Of a DNA stretch of 64,000 bases, positions 57,036 through 64,000 are shown piece after piece (position 1 is the stretch's first letter; each line of letters begins with the position of its first letter). Position numbers and translations under genes: made by a program. The stretch lies in contig NZ_CP128647.1 in assembly GCF_030644205.1 (NCBI RefSeq), forward strand, positions 1,612,001 through 1,676,000. Reading direction: 5' to 3'. Under the pieces are notes generated by a model. That model was not told where the DNA came from. It ran no database searches and saw only the letters and a program-made list of their open reading frames with translations. This DNA comes from Mogibacterium neglectum. GTDB lineage: Bacteria > Bacillota > Clostridia > Peptostreptococcales > Anaerovoracaceae.

Positions 57036-59148
57036 AATCCAACTCCTTGATATCTTCTTCCGACTCACTTAACAGCGGCGTTGTGCTATATAGTCCGCTC
57101 AGTATAGTCGATCCGTTGTGGAATAGCGCTGATGAGGAAGGTGTTAAAATTCCTGCAACTCCTAGTCCAATAAGCCCTGCATTGAATGCAACTATGAACT
57201 TGTAGTTGTTATCTATTCTCTCCATCAGCTGCATACTTATTCTTCTCAGAAGTACGATTCTGCGCAGGTCATCCGATGAAATCGTTATATCGGCAATCTC
57301 TCTTGCAATCGCAGCACCTTCATTTACAGCGATTCCAACATCTGATTCAGATAGAGCAGGTGCATCGTTTACACCATCTCCAACCATGATTACCTTTCGG
57401 CCTGCTGCATGCTCAGCTTTTATAAATGCGAGCTTATCTTCCGGAAGCACCTCTGCGCGATACTCTGTGAGGTCGAGCTTCTTTGCCACTGCAGCAGCTG
57501 TTCTCTCGTTGTCTCCCGTGAGCATGCATACCTTTGACACTCCGAGTTCATAGAGCTCCTTGATTACATCAGCAGCCTCTTCTCTAAGTGGGTCAAATAT
57601 GCAGATTACAGCCTGCAGCACTCCGTCGATAGCTAGGTACAGATGCGAATATTCCGTTGGCAGTGTATCAATCTTGCCCTCTTCGCCATCTGGCACTATG
57701 CTCTTCCTATCTTCAACTACGAAGTGGTAGCTACCAATTATTGCATTCTTACTGTCGATATTGCTCGAAATTCCATGAGCAACTACGTACTCAACCTTCG
57801 AATGCATCTCTTCATGCGAGATATTGCGCTTCTTGGCTTCTTCAACTACTGCATTTGCAACAGAATGAGGATAATGCTCTTCGAGGCAAGCTGCAATGCG
57901 CAAACTCTCCTCTTCCTTTGCATCGCCGAAAGTAATAATATCTACTACAGACGGCGTAGCGTGTGTCAGCGTTCCTGTCTTATCAAATATTACAGTATCT
58001 GCCGTTGCGGTCGCCTCGAGGAACTTACCACCCTTTACAGATATGTCATACTTGCTAGCTTCCTTGATTGCAGAAAGCATCGAAAGTGGCATCGACAGAT
58101 TCAAAGCACAAGAGAAATCTACCATCAAGAATGACAGCGCTCTTGTCGCATTTCTGGTCAAGAGATAAGTTATTACGGTTCCTGCTAGAGAATATGGAAC
58201 CAGCCTATCAGCCAAGTGGAAAGCCTTCTCCTCAGTCTCTGACTTTAGCTTCTCCGACTCCTCAATGATCTTTACGATCTGGTCATACTTACCTGTACCT
58301 GCAGACTGAGCAACCTCTATAACGCAGCTTCCATCTTCAACGACAGTTCCAGCATATACATATCCACCAGGATCCTTGCGAACCGGAATAGATTCACCAG
58401 TCATAGTCGCCTGATTTACAGATGCGGAGCCTTCAATTACCTTTCCGTCTAGCGGAATTACGTTAGAAGTACGAACTACGATTTTATCTCCTGGCTTTAC
58501 TTCTTTGATATCGACTAATACATCGACATCTTCCGTTCTCTTCCATACCTTTGTTACGTTAAGAGACATGACACTAGCTAGATCTGTAACCGACTTGCGA
58601 CGAGTCCATTCGCCTAGTGCATCTCCGACGTCAAGTAGGAACATTACGGATGAAGCGGTGTCAAAATCATTCCTAAGCATTGAGACTGTAATTGCAGTAG
58701 CATCAAGTGTTGCAACTTCCAGCTTACCTTTAGAGAGCGATTTTATACCCTTAGCGATGAATCTAGTGCTCTTGGCTATTGTAATGCCGTTGCGTAACCA
58801 GATTGGCAGAAATATATTTCTCAGGACTCTAAACATAATCATGCTAACCATTTTCTCCTGGTACTTATGATCAAGTGCCCTGCTTGTCTGCTCTGGTACT
58901 AGCGCGATAGCATTTTCATCACTGAAGGAGAACCCCCTCAGCGCATCAAGAAGAGCCTGTCGTCCTTCTGCACCACCTCTGTATCTAATCGATGCATCGC
59001 TAGTTCTGTCGTGAACTGTCGCTTGAATGACAAAGGGTTTATTTCTCAGGTAGTACTCTAGAATATCGGCCTGCTCCATGGTCATATTATACTTTGGAAC
59101 ACGCACACGTATCCTAGAACTCGATTCGTGAAGTATTACAAATCGCAT
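57022..59148 (-). CDS. Heavy-metal P1B-type ATPase lacking the CPC motif
   Basis: A 708-aa P-type ATPase. TGES is at 250-253, the phosphorylation site DKTGT at 389-393, and the hinge is MVGDGVNDAPAL. The membrane metal-site motif, usually CPC, reads SCALNLSMP (S346, C347, A348, L349). The N-terminal 120 residues resemble a degenerate HMA fold without CxxC. It probably exports a transition metal such as Mn, Zn or Fe; I cannot fix which. It shares one base with the DUF6110-like gene upstream. Confidence 0.85.
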   Translation of the reverse strand: MRFVILHESSSRIRVRVPKYNMTMEQADILEYYLRNKPFVIQATVHDRTSDASIRYRGGAEGRQALLDALRGFSFSDENAIALVPEQTSRALDHKYQEKMVSMIMFRVLRNIFLPIWLRNGITIAKSTRFIAKGIKSLSKGKLEVATLDATAITVSMLRNDFDTASSVMFLLDVGDALGEWTRRKSVTDLASVMSLNVTKVWKRTEDVDVLVDIKEVKPGDKIVVRTSNVIPLDGKVIEGSASVNQATMTGESIPVRKDPGGYVYAGTVVEDGSCVIEVAQSAGTGKYDQIVKIIEESEKLKSETEEKAFHLADRLVPYSLAGTVITYLLTRNATRALSFLMVDFSCALNLSMPLSMLSAIKEASKYDISVKGGKFLEATATADTVIFDKTGTLTHATPSVVDIITFGDAKEEESLRIAACLEEHYPHSVANAVVEEAKKRNISHEEMHSKVEYVVAHGISSNIDSKNAIIGSYHFVVEDRKSIVPDGEEGKIDTLPTEYSHLYLAIDGVLQAVICIFDPLREEAADVIKELYELGVSKVCMLTGDNERTAAAVAKKLDLTEYRAEVLPEDKLAFIKAEHAAGRKVIMVGDGVNDAPALSESDVGIAVNEGAAIAREIADITISSDDLRRIVLLRRISMQLMERIDNNYKFIVAFNAGLIGLGVAGILTPSSSALFHNGSTILSGLYSTTPLLSESEEDIKELDYEEA

Positions 59149-59492
59149 TATTCTGCGTCCTTAGCTTCTTCTACCTGCTCCCCAGCAGCCTCTTCATCTT
59201 CATCGTATGCTTCGACGATTGCTCTAGCGTTCTCTACCATTAGCATCTCTTCTTCAGCATAACGAACAGCATTCATATCCATAGCATCCTCATAGATGTC
59301 TTCGCAGTTCTCTCTTAGAGTTGTTGTCGTCTCCATAAGAGTATCCTTGCCACGTAGAACTGCAGCTGTGCAGTGTGTATATACTTTCTTAGCATCCTTG
59401 CTTGTAAGGATTAGCTTGCCAACTGTTCCAGCAAGGAATCCTGCTGCAACGCAACCAATACCAACACAACTCTGCTTACCTATAAATTTCAT
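59148..59492 (-). CDS. DUF6110-like membrane-tethered partner of the P-type ATPase
   Basis: A 114-aa protein with one N-terminal helix (GIGCVAAGFLAGTVGKLILT), then LTSKDAKKVYTHCTAAVLRG, a helix, and a very acidic C-terminus (EAYDEDEEAAGEQVEEAKDA). The SKDAKKVYTH phrase is typical of the small proteins encoded before P1B ATPases in Clostridia. In mycobacteria, the analogous PacL (DUF1490) proteins bind metal and scaffold CtpC-type ATPases. A metal chaperone/scaffold role here is an inference. AGGAGG precedes the ATG. Confidence 0.75.
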   Translation of the reverse strand: MKFIGKQSCVGIGCVAAGFLAGTVGKLILTSKDAKKVYTHCTAAVLRGKDTLMETTTTLRENCEDIYEDAMDMNAVRYAEEEMLMVENARAIVEAYDEDEEAAGEQVEEAKDAE

Positions 59493-59527
59493 AATAAACC
59501 TCCTAGTCTTAATCTTTTATAATTATA

Positions 59528-59569
59528 TTGATTGTATCAAATATATCACCTATAAAATTCGCTAGTCAA
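59528..59569 (-). promoter_or_regulatory. Promoter and possible operator of the metal ATPase operon
   Basis: Minus strand TTGACT (59564-59569), 17-nt spacer, ATATAT (59541-59546). Directly downstream TTGAT-TGT-ATCAA (59528-59540) forms a dyad over the likely start point, where a metal-responsive repressor could bind. Confidence 0.45.
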
Positions 59570-59682
59570 CATTAACTTTTGTTTCGTACCCCTAACTATG
59601 GGAGTGTTTTCAAGGGTTTCAGCGCCTATATCGGTCTTTTCTATGTATATTCTCAGAAACATCACAAAAAACGCACAAAAAA

Positions 59683-59705
59683 ACGGGCAGCCATGAGCTA
59701 CCCGC
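59683..59705 (-). terminator. Terminator after the GntR gene
   Basis: Minus strand GCGGGTAGCT-CAT-GGCTGCCCGT with wobble pairs, then TTTTTTTG. The rest of the 226-bp gap holds the ATPase promoter region and no gene. Confidence 0.8.
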
Positions 59706-59718
59706 ATCAAAAAAATGA

Positions 59719-60387
59719 CTATATCATGCCATTTCCTTTATCTTTCTCTACGACAAACTTTCTAAGTGTTGTGATATGATCTGACGCCGCTTTCCTTGCC
59801 GCTTCAGCATCACCAGCTACGATGGCATCTACTATCTTCTTATGCTCAATCGGCTGAATCATATACTTGCTCTGGCTCTCGTAATATACATAACGGAATC
59901 TCATCGATAGTTCCTGAGCCTGCTTAACCATCTGTGTGAGAGTCTTGTTTCCACTGCACTCCACAATATAACTGTGTAGCTTAACGTCATACTCTACCAT
60001 CTCGTCCATCTCACCGTTCTCCATCGCGAGCTCTCCTAGTCTGAGAAGTTTCTGCAGAGCTGCTTTATCCTCATCTGTTGCCTTAACTGCAGCAATAGAA
60101 GCTGCGAGTCCACCAAGAGTTTCTCTCACCTCAAACACGTCTTCAAGATCCTTGATTGAAATTTCAGATACATATGCACCGTGACGCGGTTCAATAACAA
60201 CTAATCCTTCGTTTGCAAGTTTGCGAATCGCCTCTCTGATAGGTGTTCTGCTTACGTTCATCTTTTCCGCTAGGTCAATTTCCATGAGTCTTGTGTGCGC
60301 ATCGATCTCACCTGTTAGGATTCTCCTCTTGAGTTCTAGGTACACTAACTCTCTAAGTGGTTTCTGAATCTGAAAATCTAACTCCAT
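59719..60387 (-). CDS. GntR-family regulator, FCD subfamily
   Basis: A 222-aa regulator. N-terminal winged helix: LVYLELKRRILTGEI, LAEKMNVSRTPIREAIRKLA. C-terminal FCD effector domain with the metal-site residues of DLEDVFEVRETLG, ..DVKLHSYIVECSGN and ..PIEHKKIVDAI. Overlaps the ispE stop by 10 nt, as often seen in Clostridia. Effector unknown. Confidence 0.88.
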   Translation of the reverse strand: MELDFQIQKPLRELVYLELKRRILTGEIDAHTRLMEIDLAEKMNVSRTPIREAIRKLANEGLVVIEPRHGAYVSEISIKDLEDVFEVRETLGGLAASIAAVKATDEDKAALQKLLRLGELAMENGEMDEMVEYDVKLHSYIVECSGNKTLTQMVKQAQELSMRFRYVYYESQSKYMIQPIEHKKIVDAIVAGDAEAARKAASDHITTLRKFVVEKDKGNGMI

Positions 60388-61379
60388 AAGTTAAGTCCTC
60401 CGCTCTTTGTCTTCCAGTATCGCCAAGTCGGTTCAACCCATCTAGCAGATTCTAAAGCTTCATAGTCAGCCTCGAATCTAGTTTTGTCGGTATAGTAAGC
60501 TGCCACTGTTGGACCGCTACCGCTCATCAGAACTTCATCAGCATGCAAATACTCGCGCATACGCGACACTAAGTTCTGCACTTCTCGGTATTTCGTAAGT
60601 GTGTACAGTTCAAGTTCATTATAGAAGCGATTAACATCCACTTCCCTTTGCGCAAAATCTGTACCTTCGGATTTCCCATCAATTGCCTCATATACTTCCT
60701 TAGTAGATACAGCAATGCCAGGATTAAATAAAATCACCAAATATGGTTTTGGCATGACCGCCTCAACCACTTCGCCTATTCCAGAAACTATAGCAGCACA
60801 TTTAGCCTCCTCGAGCTCTAGCAAGCCCTTCAGTTCATCAGCATTAAGATGTGCGTTCATCATTATAGAAAAAGGTACATCTGCACCAACCTTAGCACCC
60901 GCATCCATGAGTTCCCTTAGAGACAAGGGGTTACCAAACAGGTGATTCACTCCGAGCATGACCACCGCAGCATTTCCGCTGCCACCAGCAATACCAGCCG
61001 CTACAGGTAGCTTTTTATTGATCTCGATTGAGATACACTCTGCATCTCTCTCTTTCATCAATTCGTTGAGATCATATCGATTAGAAATCACCTCTATGAC
61101 GGTTACTGCGCCTTTTACAGCCAGATTGTCTGCAGTTAATGGAATATTCTTATTTGTCGATGATAAGTATATGTTAGTTTCTGCAAAAAAACAATTATAA
61201 TTGAAACTATTTATTAATTTGGTTCTTATTTTCAAAATATCGAAAATATTGATACCTTGCATAAATGACTTTATATCGTGATATCCGTCCGTTCTTCTAG
61301 ATAACACGTACAACGAAAGGTTGATTTTCGCATACGCCTTTAGTTCAATTTCAAAAGGCTTTATATCTTCTCTGCCCAT
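60378..61379 (-). CDS. ispE: 4-diphosphocytidyl-2-C-methyl-D-erythritol kinase
   Basis: A 333-aa GHMP kinase of the MEP isoprenoid pathway. Signatures: KAYAKINLSLYVLSRRTDGYH (N-terminal substrate site; given in part), PVAAGIAGGSGNAAVVMLG (ATP loop) and MSGSGPTVAAYY. Start put at ATG 61377-61379 (MGREDIKPFEIE) with AGGGCGGG upstream. The longer frame to 61448 would read through a strong terminator hairpin (61403-61429). Compared with typical IspE (about 290 aa) it has an insertion around NCFFAETNIYLSSTNKNIPL. Confidence 0.88.
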   Translation of the reverse strand: MGREDIKPFEIELKAYAKINLSLYVLSRRTDGYHDIKSFMQGINIFDILKIRTKLINSFNYNCFFAETNIYLSSTNKNIPLTADNLAVKGAVTVIEVISNRYDLNELMKERDAECISIEINKKLPVAAGIAGGSGNAAVVMLGVNHLFGNPLSLRELMDAGAKVGADVPFSIMMNAHLNADELKGLLELEEAKCAAIVSGIGEVVEAVMPKPYLVILFNPGIAVSTKEVYEAIDGKSEGTDFAQREVDVNRFYNELELYTLTKYREVQNLVSRMREYLHADEVLMSGSGPTVAAYYTDKTRFEADYEALESARWVEPTWRYWKTKSGGLNLWS

Positions 61380-61402
61380 ATATCCCGCCCTAGATTCTAA
61401 AA

Positions 61403-61429
61403 ATGCGAGGACGCTGTGCATCCTCGCAT
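61403..61429 (-). terminator. Terminator upstream of ispE
   Basis: ATGCGAGGA-N9-TCCTCGCAT, perfect 9-bp stem, followed on the minus strand by TTTTTAG. It ends the Ig-like protein gene transcript and argues for the later ispE start. Confidence 0.75.
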
Positions 61430-61482
61430 ATATTGTACTATTTTCCATACATAATTGTATATATTATTTGTGTTTTTTCGAA

Positions 61483-62271
61483 TTACTTCGATGATTTTTT
61501 ACCCTCAGCCTTACGGGCTTTAATTGGGCTTGGCTTGTGAACCTTATACACATTAGGTAGAAGTTCGCTTATCTCAAGTTTCTCCTCAACTTTTTTTGTA
61601 CCCTTTCTCTTAGCTCGCTTTTCAGCCTTAGCAACTCTCTTCTTCTCTTCAGCGATTACTTCTTCTACTGACTTGCCAGTCTTCTTCGCTTCCTTGTAAG
61701 GATTAAATGTGGATTCTCCAGATTTCTCCTTCTCAACCTTATCGTCATCATCCTTGTTGTGCTGCTGTCTTATCGTTACAACCATGATACCACCGAACAT
61801 GATCACCATCATAATCATGTTAATAGTTGTGTTCAATGTTTGGTTAAAGGTCTTAAAATTTACAACGGTATCTTTACCAAGGGTGTTTCCGTTATCATCT
61901 ACGAAATTCTTTCCGATTACAAGTTTGTACTCCGAGTTATTCTTGACCTTGAATTTCTTGTTAGTACTATCTCCGAGTACAAGTACAAGTCCCGAATCGT
62001 CGTTGGCAGATAGAACCTTGATTGGAATCTTTTTGCCATCCTTATCTACAATCTTAACATTCTTTTTATTATTAGCCTGTGCTGCCTTACTTGACACAGA
62101 GTGGTTAAAGTAAAGTTTCACTCCCAGGTTCTCAATTGAGGTATTTTTTTGACCATCCTTAGGATATGACGACTTCAGCACAAAAGCTGTATCATCTGCT
62201 GCAAAGCACATTGTTGCGCTAAGAACAATCATAAACATTGATAGAACTGCAATTAGTCCTCTTCTTTTCAT
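61483..62271 (-). CDS. Exported Ig-like domain membrane protein
   Basis: A 262-aa protein with a signal peptide (MKRRGLIAVLSMFMIVLSAT, cleavage after FAA). Residues 30-145 look like an SbsA-type Ig-like fold (SSYPKDGQKNTSIENLGVKL, DNGNTLGKDTVVNF). A transmembrane helix lies about 150-167, then a basic cytosolic tail rich in Lys/Glu. Topology is out-in. Function unknown. It directly follows tadA with no gap. Confidence 0.6.
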   Translation of the reverse strand: MKRRGLIAVLSMFMIVLSATMCFAADDTAFVLKSSYPKDGQKNTSIENLGVKLYFNHSVSSKAAQANNKKNVKIVDKDGKKIPIKVLSANDDSGLVLVLGDSTNKKFKVKNNSEYKLVIGKNFVDDNGNTLGKDTVVNFKTFNQTLNTTINMIMMVIMFGGIMVVTIRQQHNKDDDDKVEKEKSGESTFNPYKEAKKTGKSVEEVIAEEKKRVAKAEKRAKRKGTKKVEEKLEISELLPNVYKVHKPSPIKARKAEGKKSSK

Positions 62272-62793
62272 CTAATTTTCCTCCAATATATCAACTTTGT
62301 CTTCGAATGAATCTATATTTTTCTTGCGAAACTGAGACTTAGATATCCTAAGTTCTCTAAAGAAGCTGGTTAGCACCTCCGCACATTTATCGGCAAGTAT
62401 TCCTCGTTCTACGTCTATCCTGTGATTGAGCTGTGCTTCGTTCGTAATATCAAATATAGAGCCGGCTGCTCCATGCTTAGGATCCATCGTTCCTATATAT
62501 AGCTTATCCAGCCTCGAGAGCACCATAGCACCTGCACACATAGAACAAGGCTCTAGTGTTACATATAGTTTGCATCCGCTTAACCATTTAGTACCGAGCT
62601 TAGCTTCAGCTACGTCCATCACTAGCATCTCGGCATGAGCTGATGAAGATGCATATGCCTCTACCATATTGTGAGCTCTGGCGATAATTTCATCGTCCTT
62701 CACTACAACAGCTCCAACTGGAACCTCTCCGAGCTCTGCAGCTATATAAGCTTCTTTCAAAGCTTCTTTCATGTAGAAATTGTTATCTCGCAT
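62272..62793 (-). CDS. tadA: tRNA-specific adenosine deaminase
   Basis: A 173-aa zinc deaminase. HAEMLVMD gives the zinc His and catalytic Glu; TLEPCSMCAGAMVLSRLDKL gives the two zinc Cys. It makes inosine at the wobble position of tRNA-Arg(ACG). The C-terminal 25 residues (KSQFRKKNIDSFEDKVDILE) extend beyond the core. Immediately followed by the Ig-like gene. Confidence 0.92.
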   Translation of the reverse strand: MRDNNFYMKEALKEAYIAAELGEVPVGAVVVKDDEIIARAHNMVEAYASSSAHAEMLVMDVAEAKLGTKWLSGCKLYVTLEPCSMCAGAMVLSRLDKLYIGTMDPKHGAAGSIFDITNEAQLNHRIDVERGILADKCAEVLTSFFRELRISKSQFRKKNIDSFEDKVDILEEN

Positions 62794-62832
62794 ATCAGTT
62801 TACTTTATCATAGAGACATGTGTTTTTCAATA

Positions 62833-62868
62833 AGAAAACCAGCCAGACATACGTCTGGCTGGTTTTCT
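62833..62868. terminator. Perfect 16-bp hairpin terminator
   Basis: AGAAAACCAGCCAGAC-ATAC-GTCTGGCTGGTTTTCT. T-rich on both sides, placed after the YjiH-type gene (minus) and before tadA. Confidence 0.85.
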
Positions 62869-62924
62869 GTGTCATGTGTTTTAAATAATCTAATACGCAA
62901 TTTGTACAAATCCTGCACTGTTTT

Positions 62925-63989
62925 CTAGTGGATCAATAATATGAACATTAGATGTGCAACTATACCTGCACAAAGACCTCCGATTGTATGAGACAGGATA
63001 GCCTTTCCTGCAAGTGCTCTTGATTTAAGAGCATCCATCATTCCGATGTGCGTGCTGAGATATCCTGACCAACACATCCCCATAGCTGTAAACACTGCTA
63101 TATCATTAGGTGAAACTTTGCCCGTCTTGATGAACTCAGGTACTAGTGAAATAGCAGCTCCTACTGCTCCTAGAGATGTGATTGGGAATGAAATAGCCTC
63201 TGGTGAGTGGAATCCGAACAGTGGCTCAATTATGAAGTTTATCTTCTGTCCAAGATATGGCAATAGTTTGATGCCTTCGTATGCTGCGCCTGTATATCCG
63301 TTCTTGCCAGGTCCAAATGTAAACATCATTACGAATGTGCATACAATCAGAACTCCTGGAATGATTGCAAGTCCCATCTCAACTCCGTTCTTGCCACCTT
63401 CGAGTAGTGAATCGAGCACTCTCTGAAACATGTTTCCTTCGCGGATAAGCCTGTATTCGCCTTCTGTCTTGAGATCTTCTTCTGAGAAATGCTTTGCATA
63501 TGGTTTCATAGCTTCATCGCCGTAGAACTTCTTAGTCTGCCAAAGCATAAGTCTTACACTAATAATTGACCCTATAATAGCAGCAACATTACCTAACAGT
63601 GCGGGGGCGATAAATTGCTTGCCCTGTGCAATCATAAATGTTGTAACAATAAGTCCCATTCCGAATGAAGTTCCTAAATTACAAAGCGCTGGAACCTGAT
63701 ACTTACGGAAGTACTGTGTGAAAGTCTTGTCCTTTGCAAACGAAATGATAGCTGGGTTATCAGATAAGTATGTAGCTACTGCTCCTGTGATACTTGCCCC
63801 TGGTAGTCCCCATATCGGTTTCATAAGCGGGGCGAATATTTTATTAATAAGCGCAATTGCTCCGAATTCAGAGAGGAGTCCACTGATGGCGCCAGCGAGG
63901 ACGGCCATCGCCATGATTAGAAATACGGTTGATAGGAGCAGGTCATGTGCTGTAGCCATCATAGTTTTGAACATGTTCCCCACGCCCAT
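62925..63989 (-). CDS. YjiH-type membrane protein with nucleoside-recognition (Gate) domains
   Basis: At least 354 aa, with eight or more helices. Gate-type repeats: GAISGLLSEFGAIALINKIF, GLPGASITGAVATYLSDNPA and FGFHSPEAISFPITSLGAVG. It resembles YjiH/spore-maturation-type transporters of unknown substrate. The frame is open to the window edge (codons before the ATG at 63987-63989 read G-H-K) and no clear ribosome site is seen, so the true start may lie beyond the edge. Confidence 0.75.
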   Translation of the reverse strand: MGVGNMFKTMMATAHDLLLSTVFLIMAMAVLAGAISGLLSEFGAIALINKIFAPLMKPIWGLPGASITGAVATYLSDNPAIISFAKDKTFTQYFRKYQVPALCNLGTSFGMGLIVTTFMIAQGKQFIAPALLGNVAAIIGSIISVRLMLWQTKKFYGDEAMKPYAKHFSEEDLKTEGEYRLIREGNMFQRVLDSLLEGGKNGVEMGLAIIPGVLIVCTFVMMFTFGPGKNGYTGAAYEGIKLLPYLGQKINFIIEPLFGFHSPEAISFPITSLGAVGAAISLVPEFIKTGKVSPNDIAVFTAMGMCWSGYLSTHIGMMDALKSRALAGKAILSHTIGGLCAGIVAHLMFILLIH

Positions 63990-64000
63990 CTTATGCCCTA

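Overview
The window looks like the chromosome of a low-GC, strictly anaerobic Firmicute of class Clostridia. The evidence is the A-type flavoprotein, TRAP transporter, DUF1846 and DUF1934 proteins, the YedE/TusA/DUF3343 selenium-type module, AGGAGG ribosome sites throughout, and choline-binding-type surface repeats. The gene set reminds me of the Family XIII/Anaerovoracaceae group, but I cannot fix a genus.

Region 1 (1 to about 25.3 kb) is the right-hand part of an integrated tailed (siphovirus-type) prophage; its tail tip and lysis genes lie off the left edge. Read leftward from the switch, it holds an early block of small proteins, PcfK- and PcfJ-like proteins, a DUF3102 protein, a MazG-like protein, SSB and an HUH (rolling-circle type) replication protein. 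A DUF1492 late regulator, a probable late promoter and a TerS-HNH fusion follow. Then come portal, a split head-morphogenesis protein whose C-terminus looks like a CdiA-type nuclease toxin, large terminase (out of its usual place), scaffold, capsid, head-tail connectors, tail tube, a tail chaperone with a -1 frameshift site, and the tape measure. The lysogeny module points right: Cro-like and CI-like regulators around four related palindromes, a membrane protein, a Schlafen-type ATPase cargo gene and a tyrosine integrase. It stops at a 45-nt 3' piece of tRNA-Arg(CCT), the attR.

Region 2 (25.3 to 38.6 kb) is chromosome. It carries small membrane proteins, a ferritin-like protein, a PadR regulator with two matching operators and two tandem DUF2812 membrane proteins, the selenium-type module, a small HD hydrolase, a secreted metallo-beta-lactamase-fold protein with choline-binding-type repeats, a DUF898-like protein, tRNA-Thr(CGT), and an asparaginase/DUF6873-like/radical SAM operon.

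Region 3 (38.6 to 48.1 kb) looks like a shikimate/quinate utilisation locus. A TRAP transporter, dehydroquinase (aroD) and an MFS carrier run left. A LysR regulator, an Old Yellow Enzyme-type flavoprotein and a shikimate/quinate dehydrogenase run right.

Region 4 (48.1 to 64 kb) holds a GyrI-like protein and WYL regulator, an IS3-family end remnant, ClcA, DUF1846, DUF1934, FprA-type flavoprotein and an HtrA protease. A metal P-type ATPase follows with a DUF6110-like partner and a 26-residue membrane peptide, then GntR/IspE, an Ig-like membrane protein, TadA and a YjiH-type membrane protein at the right edge.
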